Source: Streptomyces ambofaciens ATCC 23877 (lineage in GTDB: Bacteria; Actinomycetota; Actinomycetes; Streptomycetales; Streptomycetaceae). From it: a DNA stretch of 64,000 nucleotides. Position numbers and translations under genes: made by a program. The stretch covers positions 1,054,001 through 1,118,000 of the forward strand of contig NZ_CP012382.1 in assembly GCF_001267885.1 (NCBI RefSeq). Reading direction: 5' to 3'. The notes beneath the pieces are model-generated. The model ran no database searches, had not been told where the DNA came from, and saw only the letters and a program-made list of their open reading frames with translations. Position 1 is the first letter of the stretch. The number at the start of each line of letters is the position of its first letter. This document shows, piece by piece, positions 8,301 to 17,300 of the stretch.

Positions 8301-11300
8301 AGGGCGGCCGGCAGTCCTGGGGCGGCGTGTTCGAGGCCCAGGGCGAGCGCGTGGAAGAAGGCGTCGCCGTCCCTCGGCACGTCCTGGAGCGTGTACGTCT
8401 CGTTCGCGGGTGAGGTGAGGACGGTGTCGGGTGCGGTACCGGTCCTGGTGTAGCGGGGCGGGGCCGGGGGCTCGCTGAGGGGCGCCGCGGGCGGGGCCTG
8501 GTAGGTGACCGCGGGCGGCTCGGCCCGGCCGTCCAGTTCCTGACGGCCTTCCGCCGTGGCCGCGAGCCGGTGCCAGCGGGTGAGCTGGTCCGCACCGGCC
8601 CGCACGCGGTGGTACTCCGCCGCCGCCTTCTCCGCCGTGTCCCTGAGCGCGTCCAGCTCCGCGCGCCGGGTGCCGAAGGCGTCGCGTGCCGTGTCCCGGC
8701 GGGCGGTGGCCTCGTCGAGGGACCGGCCGGGCGCTCTCGCGGACAGCAGGGCCGCGTCGAGCCGCCCGTCGGCCGCCGCCTTCTCCTCGCGCGCGGTCCG
8801 CAGGCGCAGGTCGGCCGCCTTCCGCAGGTTCCCGGCGGCCTCCTCCGCGTCGGCCAGGCGGGCCGACGCGGCGTCCTGTTCCTCGCGCAGGAGCTCCGCC
8901 CAACCGTCGTGCTCGGGCGCGGCGTAGTCCTCGGCGACGGCGTCGGCTGCGGACCGGGCGGCGGCCACGGACGCGTCCGCGAGAGCGTGGGCGCGGCGCG
9001 CGCCGGCCTCGGCCCTCCGCAGGGCGCTGTCCGCGGTGTCGACGTCGGCCCGGGCCAGGTCGACCGGACGCGTGGCCGCGCGGAGGACCCGAGCGGCCGT
9101 GTCGAGCGAGGCCCTCGCGGCGTCGAGGTCCGCGCGCAGCCCGCCGGAGGCCCGGCGCTTCTTCCAGTAGGCCTTGTCCGCCTCGACCCACGCCCTGCTC
9201 GCCCTCTCGACCGCGTCCCACGCCTGCGCGACGGTGCCGGGGAAGTTCGCGTCGGTGACGAGGCGCAGGTCGCGGGCGACGTCCTCCCGGATCCAGGTGA
9301 CGACGTACGCCTCGGACCTCATCGCCTGCGGGCCCGACCGGGCCTTGGCGAAGGTTCCGCCCCGGATGTGGTTCGCGAGCCGGGAGTCCACGACGCCGCG
9401 GTGCACGTCGCCGACGCTCAGCCAGGTGGCCGGGACGGCGAACAGGAAGGACCGGCCCGTCTTCGGCTTGAGGTTGCGCGAGGTCAGATGGTCGTCACCG
9501 ACCGGCATGCCGTCGCCGTCGAGGTCGTTGGGGCCGGGGCCGAAGGCTCCGATCTGGTTGAGGCCCGCGTTGTGGGGAGAGTCGTACAGGAAGGCGCCGC
9601 CGAGACTCCCGGACTGGCCGTGCTCGACGGACGACGCGGTGCCGGCGTTCTCCCCGTACCGTCTGAGCACCTCCAGCTTCTTGCCGTCGACGACCGTCAG
9701 CAGCAGCGCGCGGCTGAAGTCGGGTGCGGAGCGCAGCGTCAGCCGGCCGGTATCGGTGCCCGCGAGGGACTTCTCGGTCAGTCCCGCCACCTGGTAGCCG
9801 TCCGGTTCGGTGGTGCGGGGGAAGAACGCGGTGACCGCCGAGGAGCTGATGCCGTCCTCCAGCGCCTGCGCCGAGCCGGTGCCCGGGCGGGTCAGTCCCG
9901 TCTCCCTGGTCCTGCGCAGGAGGTCGGTGAGGACGTCGTCGTCGGGGCCGGCCTCGCCCTCCAGTGCCCGGAGGGAGAAGCCGGCGTCGTACGCCTTGGT
10001 GAGCAGGAGGTCGCCGGCCATGCGGATGTTCTCGATGCCGATGATCCCGCGGGGGTGCATGCCGTTGTCAGGGAAGGTGAACGGCCGCGCGACACCGTCC
10101 CCGTCCCGGACCGCCGGTTCCTCTCCCGCCGCAGGTACGGGCACCGGGCGGGGCGGGCCGGCCAGAGCGGGGTCGGCTGCCGGATCGGGCGCGGGCAGCG
10201 GCCGGCCGGCTCCGGGCGTGCCGGTCCCCTCGGTCGGCGACGGCACCGGTTCCATCAGGCTGAGCGGCATGTGCTCGCGCAGTGCGCCGGCGTCCTCCTC
10301 CTCGACGATGCGCAGCCGGCCCCGGAGGCGGTCGAGGGCCGTGGGCGTCCCTTCGGTCGGCCTCGGGCCGGGCGGCGCGCCGGTGCCGGGGGTGTCGTCG
10401 GCCTCCAGGGTGATGCGCATCCGGTACGGGGTGACGACCTCCGCGTGCGGTTCGGTGGAGGCCGCCCGGTAGATGGTGACGGTGGTGACCGTGTGGCTCG
10501 ACGCGACCGTCTTACGGTGGGTGCCGCCCTCGGTGTACGTGGGTCCGGCGGCCGGGACCTGCGTGTTGCCGGTGTGCACCAGCTGGCTGGTCAGGAGGCC
10601 CACGTCGGCGCCGGAGGAGGACTCCGAGTTCTGCTGGGCGGTCTCGATGGCCCGCCGGTTCTCCTCCAGCTCGACGCTGTGGTCGAGTCCCTCGAACACG
10701 GGGGTCCCCGGGATCAGCTCGACCCGCGCCCGCACCCGCCGGCTGCCGATCCGGACACTGTCCCAGCCCCAGCCTCCGGTCCTGACCAGGGTCGACGGAC
10801 CGGTGGTCGTCATCTCCCCCTTCAGCGCCCGGGTGGCGCGGCCCGTCACCAGCTGCCGGATCCGCTCCCGGCTCTCGTCGTCGAGTCCCAGCCGCCGGAT
10901 CCGCCGGTCGAACGCGAGCAGCACGTCCGTGGGGTCGAGCGCGTTCACCGCGTACGTGCCGAAGGCGGCGCCGCGCATCCAGGGCTGCGGTGTCCACATC
11001 CGCTCCGTGTAGCGGGGGACGTCGCCCATGCCGTCGTCGAGCAGCCCCATTCGGTGGGCGCTCTTCTCCGGGAGGTGGCCCAGCAGACCGCCGGGGGTGG
11101 TCAGTGCCGTGCCCGCCGCTCCGGCGAGGGAGCGCGGCACGAGGTCGCTCGCCGCACCGGCCGCTGCGGTCCGGCCCGTGCCCAGCCGACTGGAGAGCAG
11201 CGCGAACCAGTGCTGCACGTCACCGGCCACCAGCACCTGGTGGGTGAAGCCCTTGCGGTTCATGTCCGCGACGACCGTACGGACGACACTGACGCTGTGC

Positions 11301-14300
11301 GCGCGGGACGTCGAGACGGGGTTGGCGGCGATCCCGTACGCACCCATGAGGCCGTGTCCCGGCTGCTGGGCGACGGAGTAGACCAGCTGACCGCCGAAGA
11401 CGAAGCCGGTGCTGTTGCTGACCTTGCCGGCCGCCTGCCGGGTGCCGCCGAGCGTCATCTCGGTGTCCATGGACATCGGCGGGGTGAGGGCGCGCAGGTT
11501 CCCGACCGTCGTCGCGTACCGGAAGGTCCCCCACAGTTCGCCGTAGGGCCCCTTGCCCAGCAGGCCGCTGCCGGCCAGGCCCAGCGGCCCCGAGCTCTGG
11601 TCGAAGCTCGACGCAAGGTACTGGGGGGTGAAGGTGCGCAGGATCGCGTCGCGGGTGGGGGCGCCCTCCTTGGCCAGTTGCCAGGCGCTGCCCGACGCTT
11701 CCCGCAGGACCCGGTCCACCGCCGCGACCAGCGCCGGGGAGAGCAGCACGTTCACGATGACGAACGGGTGCTGCCGGAACTCCTCGAACTGCCGTGACCC
11801 GCGGTCGGCGAGCCGTCCGGCGGGCCGCCTCGCCTCCGGAGCCCCGGGCAGCACGAGGTCGCCCCTCGCCAGGGCGAGGGCCCGCTCGGTGGTCATGGAC
11901 TCGGGGGCGGGCTCTTCGGCCGCATAGGGGTTGAGCGTCCCGTCCGCGTGCGGATCGGCGTCGGGTGTGTGCTGCACCGGGACACCGATGAGCACTTGCC
12001 CGGTCACCGGGCCGCCGCCCCGTGGTCCGCCCGTCCGCGTCCGGCCGAAGAGCACGTTGACCGGCTCGTCCAGGACCAGCAGTCCGGGCAGTCCGAGGCC
12101 GAGCCCGCGGATCAGGCCGCGGGGCCGCCAGTAGCCGCCCAGGGACGCGGTGAGGGAGAGGTCGTAGCGGTACAGGTGGGTGGGCTGGTTGCTCACCGAC
12201 ATCGGTTCGTTGGTGACCGTCGAGCCGAAGGCGGTCTCCGCCTCCCACTGCCACCCCTGGCGCGCGCCCAGGGCCAGGCCGAGCGTGTTGCGGGGCAGGC
12301 CCGCGCTGTCGTCGACGCTGTTGTCGCGGCCCGAGAACGTTCCCTCGATGCCCAGGTCGAGGCCCCGCTTCGCGCTCGTCTGCCCGTCGAGCCGCTCGAT
12401 GCCCTGCGCACTGAAGCGCATTCCCTCGTCGGCGTCCTTGCCCTCGTACCGCCGCCCGGTCAGCTTCCCGCGCACCCGGAGGGTGTAGTAGGTCTGTCCG
12501 ACGGAGTCGGGGTCCGTGAGTCTGATCGGCAGGCCGACGGTGGTCAGCGCCTCCAGGTTCGCGGTGACGTTCTGCTGGGACAGCACACCGAGGACCTGCA
12601 GGGTGTTCTGGAGCGCGATCCGGTACTTGACGGGATCGGTCCACCGGGGCGGCACCGGCAGGCTCCGAGCGGCCCGGAGCGCCTGGTCCGGCCTGTGCCC
12701 GAGCAGCTCGTCGAAGCGGGCGCGCCATCCCTTCGGCAGGTCCGGCGGGAGCAGCTGGTCGAGGGGCACCACCAGCCCTCGGCGCAGCTGCGCGACGGCG
12801 TCCACCACACCGTCGGCGAACGCGTCCAGCAGGGTGCGGCCGACGCCGTCCGCCGTGTCCGGGGTGACACGGGTGCGCAGGCCGTCGTCGAAGGTGAACT
12901 CCTTCACCCGGTGCATGCCGAGGGTGCGCGGGCGGTCCGCGGTCAGATAGGCCGGCACGAACGGCGGTGCTGCGCCGTTGCGCAGGGCGAGTGCGGTCCC
13001 GTCGTCCCAACCGGCCAGCCGCCGCGCCTCGGAGCTGGTCATCCGGTCCAGGCTCCAGGTGAGGAAGCGCGTCGGGGGCGCGTCGTCGCCGGCCCGCCGC
13101 ACCCGCACCGACTTCACCACCAGGTAGAGGGCGGTCCTGGGGCCCTTCACCTGTCCGGCCGACTTGAGGGTGCCGGCCGCCCCGAGTCCGACGGACCAGG
13201 TCTTCGCGTACGAGTACTGGGCGGTCGGCCCCAGTTGGAGTCGCAGGTCGAAGGGGGCGGTGCCGGGGTCGAGGAAGTTGAAGGCGGGTCCGGCGACGGC
13301 TTGCAGCAGGAGGCTCCTGCCGTGCGCTCGGCTGCGCTCGCTGCGGACCGTCGACGTGTTGATGTCCCGCATCTCGGCCTGGTCGGTCTCGCCGACGAGC
13401 ACCGCCGTCCGCGGGATCAGCTCCTCCACCACGAAGACGCCCAGCGGTGACTTCTTCCTGTCGTCGGCGAACAGCGGCGGGGTGGTGATGCGGCCGCGCG
13501 CCATCGTGCCGCCGTGCCGTTGGAAGCTGTCGCCGGAGAAGAAGATGTCCAGTTCGGTGTAGGCGGAGCTGCCGGGCAGTGCTCCGATCCGTGCGGCGGC
13601 CCAGTCGCGGATGGCCGCGACGGGGCCGAACCCCTCGATGCGGACGAAGCGGTACTGGGAGTCGCGGTCCAGGTCGATCACCCGGGGGACGCGGCCCGGC
13701 TCCGGCATCCTCGTCACGCTGTCGGGCAGGCGCACCGAGAGCCCCCTGCGGACGCCGAAGGCGAAACGGGCGGGCGCTGCCGGGCCGGTGCCTGTGCCTG
13801 TGACGACCCGGCCGGTGGCGTCGGTGACACGTATCTCGTAGTGGACGTCGTCGAGGAAGGACCGTGACGTGTCCAGCGTCCGGGTCTCCATCTGGTTCAT
13901 GCGCTGGTCGGTCAGGGTGTAGCCGACCTTGTCGATGAAGCCGAACCGCAGGGCGAGACGGCCGAAGCCGCCGAACGCCGCGGTGCCCGCCGGGCCGATC
14001 GGTCCGCCGAGCCCGTACTGGGAGTTGACCTGCATGTTCTTGGTCAGTCCGAAGGTCGCGGCGGCCCGGTGCATGCTGTCGATCTTCGTCGCGTCGCCGA
14101 TGCCGTCGTCGAACGGGGCCCAGTTGCCGTGGTGACGCGCCCTGACCCACAGGACGCGGACCCTTCCGTCGGCGTTGACGTACGGGAACGGGCGCCCCTC
14201 GCCGTCCGCCAGGGTCTTCGGCTTGTCCCGGAGGGTCTGCCGGACGTCGTCCAGCAGCCGTGCGTCGTCCGCGGGCCGGGCGTCCGGACTGCTCGCCAGT

Positions 14301-17300
14301 TCGCGGTCGATGGCGTCCAGTGCCTGATCGACGCCGCGCAGGACGACCGTGCTCTGTCCGAAGGTGCTCGGGTTGGCTAGGAGTTGTTCGAGTTCGGTGG
14401 CGGTCAGGTCGGACGGCAGCAGCGACCGGAGGTCGTCGACGTACTCGGGCATCCGCCGGCCGTCCGCGAACCGGGCAGGAGTGCGGTGTGTCCGGGCGGG
14501 CGGTGCCATGGCGGGGTCGAGGCGCGGGGCGTCCGGAGAGGACGGACCCGACGTCCGGCGCAGCGCGCGCGTCGTCCGCAGCGTCCGCTCACGGGTCTCC
14601 CGCGGAGCCGGCCCCGCCGGGTCGGTGGGCGGGCCGGCGGGGCGGGCACGGCCGTCCAGCGGGTCGGTCGGAACGGATGGTGTGGGTGGCGCGACGGTCG
14701 GGACGGACGGTGTGGGCGACGCGCCGGTCGGCACGGGCCGTGTCGGCGGCTGGTCGGTGTCGGCGGTGTCGCCGAACACGTCGTCGTCGAGATGCTCCGG
14801 CAGGGGCGGGTCGAAGTGCTCGGGCGTGCCCGAGTCGCCTTCGCCCGGGCCCACGGCGCCGCCGTCGGGGTCCGCGAACGTGACGTCGTCCACTCCGGGA
14901 CCGCCGCCGTCCGGTCCACGGGCACCCGGTGCGGTGAGATCGCCGGGGCGGACGACCGACCAGTCGGCGGCGGCCGGACGCCCGGGCGTGCCGGGAAGCA
15001 GGGTGGGGACATAGGGCCGCGACGGCCCGGTGGCGGCCAGGCCCACACCGCCCCGCGAGGCCCATACGGCCCGGCCGGTCCCGGCGCTGACGACGGCGCG
15101 CGGGTCCACGCCCCGGACGGCGGTGGACGTTCCGGCGAGCGTTCCGGTCGTCGGGGCGTCGGAGGGCCCGCCGGTCGGCTCGGTGGACCGGTCGGTGCTC
15201 GTGCCGCGGGACGCTTCGCCGGACGAGGCGGTCGCGGCCGCGTCGGGGGGTCCGGTGGGGGTCGGTCCGGTGGCCGGGGCCGCCCTCGAGAGGGCCAGGA
15301 CCACGTCCGTGCCGTCCACCGGGCGGGCGTTCAGCACCGGGTCCCGCGCCAGCAGTTCGGCGACCTCCTCGTACGGCACCCGGCCGCGGAACCCCCCGGG
15401 CAGGTGCATGAGCAGGTGGTCCCGGCCGCCTCCCGCCCAGACCGTGTAGGCCGGGGGGCCGCCCGGCGTGCTCCACGGCGGTCGCTCCTGGCCCACGGGC
15501 CGATAGCCGCCGCCCGCCTTCGGCGCGGCGACGACGACGCGGTCGGTCGTCATGGTCGCGTGCGGCGGGGCCTGCGCCCAATGGCGGCCGACCGGTGCGC
15601 CGCCCGCGTCGCGGAGCTGCGTCTCGGGTGAGAGGGCGCCCAGCGTCTCCAGGTGGAAGGCGCCGAGTTCGGTCGGGTCGTCCACGTCGACGCCGACGGC
15701 CGCCGCCCGGGCGACCAGGTCGAGCAGCTCGGGCAGCCGAGCGGCGTCCGGCTGCTCCAGGTGCAGGACCCTGCCGGTGAGGGCGGTGGGGGCGGGGGTC
15801 TTGCTCTCCCACTCCAGGGCCTTCACCGTCGCCCAGAACAGCCGGTCCCGCTCGGGGCCGGCGACGCCCGCCGCGTCCGGGGCCAGGCCGAGGACCCGGA
15901 CGGTCTCGGTGTCCAGGTCCCGGTCCGCGAGACCGCCCAGCCGCCGTGCCGCCGCGGTGACGTGGGGCAGGGCGACGAAGTCGGAGAGTACGGTGCCGGG
16001 TTGCCGGCGCAGGGCGTCGGTGGCCCGGGTGAGCAGGTCCCGGTAGGCGTCGGGGCCGGGGGCTCCCGGCCGGCCGGCGAGGACCGCGCGCTCGAACAGG
16101 TCCATGGAGAACGGGCCGCTGTCGCGCAGGACGGGGTCGGCCGCCCGCATGGTCTCCAGCGCTCCGATGCCGGCGAGGAGGTCGCCGTAGCGGCTGTCGT
16201 CCTCGATGGCCGCGCCGAAGGCCAGCCGCAGCGCGCGGACCAGGCGCAGGGTGCGGTCGCGGGCCGTGTCCGTGACCGGCCGCGAGAGGTCGGTGTGGAG
16301 ACCCGCCGCGCGGGCGCGGTCGTCGAGCAGGTCGCCGGTGGGTTCGGGCCGGTGCTCCACCCAGGCACCGCGCCGCCCCCGGGAGTCCGTGTACAGGCGG
16401 TGGACGAACGTCCCGTCCGGCAGCGTCGCGAAGCTGACCATGTGCGTGCCGCCGTACGTGGTGCGGCCGGTCTCGTTGGCTACGTGCTGGCTCTCGCTGA
16501 CGACCGCCAGGGGGTCGGGGACGAACGTGTCGTCGATGCCCCGGCGGGTGCGGACCACGCCCGGCGGCTTCGCGCTCGAACACGCCTCCATCAGGACGGC
16601 GTGGTCCCCGGGGAGCCGCGCGAGGCTCGGCCGCCGCTTGAGCATCCCGCCGGTCTCCCGCCCCCGGGAGTGGTGCGCCGGGTTCGACAGGGTCGGTACC
16701 CGGGTCGCGCCGGGCCGGGCGTGGGCGCCGAAGACGTACACCGGCTTGCCGGCGAACGGGACGGGGTCGTCGTCCTTGACCGACTCTCCGGTGGCCGGGT
16801 TGTGGTGCCACAGCTCCGACGACTCCGTCGCGAGCCTGAGTGCCGCGATCCGGCGCGGCGCCTCCGCGTCCTCGAACACGCCTCTGCCGATGGTGGTGCC
16901 GCCTTCGGTGACGACGCTGTGCGAGCGCACCTCGCGCTCCCAGTCCGGGGCGTTCTCGCGCTCCGCCGGGTCGGTGACCTGGCCGGGGGTGCTGCGGATC
17001 CAGTCGGCGCGCGGCAGCCCCTCCCCGTACAGCAGGGAGACGACGTACGGGTGCGACGGGTCCCGCTGCGGGGACACCTTCACGGTGCCGCCTGCCGACC
17101 AGACCTCCCTGCCGACCCGGTCCGCCGCCTGGCGCGGCAGATCCAGGCCGCGGGCCCCGGCGTCCGGTACGAGCAGCACCACGGGGGTGTCCGGAGGCAG
17201 GCCGGCCAGCCGGGGGTCGCGGGCCAGCAGCTCGGCGAAGACGTCGACCGGCACCTGGCGCGGGGCGCCGTCGTAGCCGCGTACGACGATCCGTTCGTGG

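Noticed and set aside
5165..8413. Plus-strand frame of about 1080 codons inside the giant gene
   Set aside because: Low-complexity Arg/Gly/Val composition typical of GC-rich antisense; it overlaps recognisable OTU-like coding on the minus strand.
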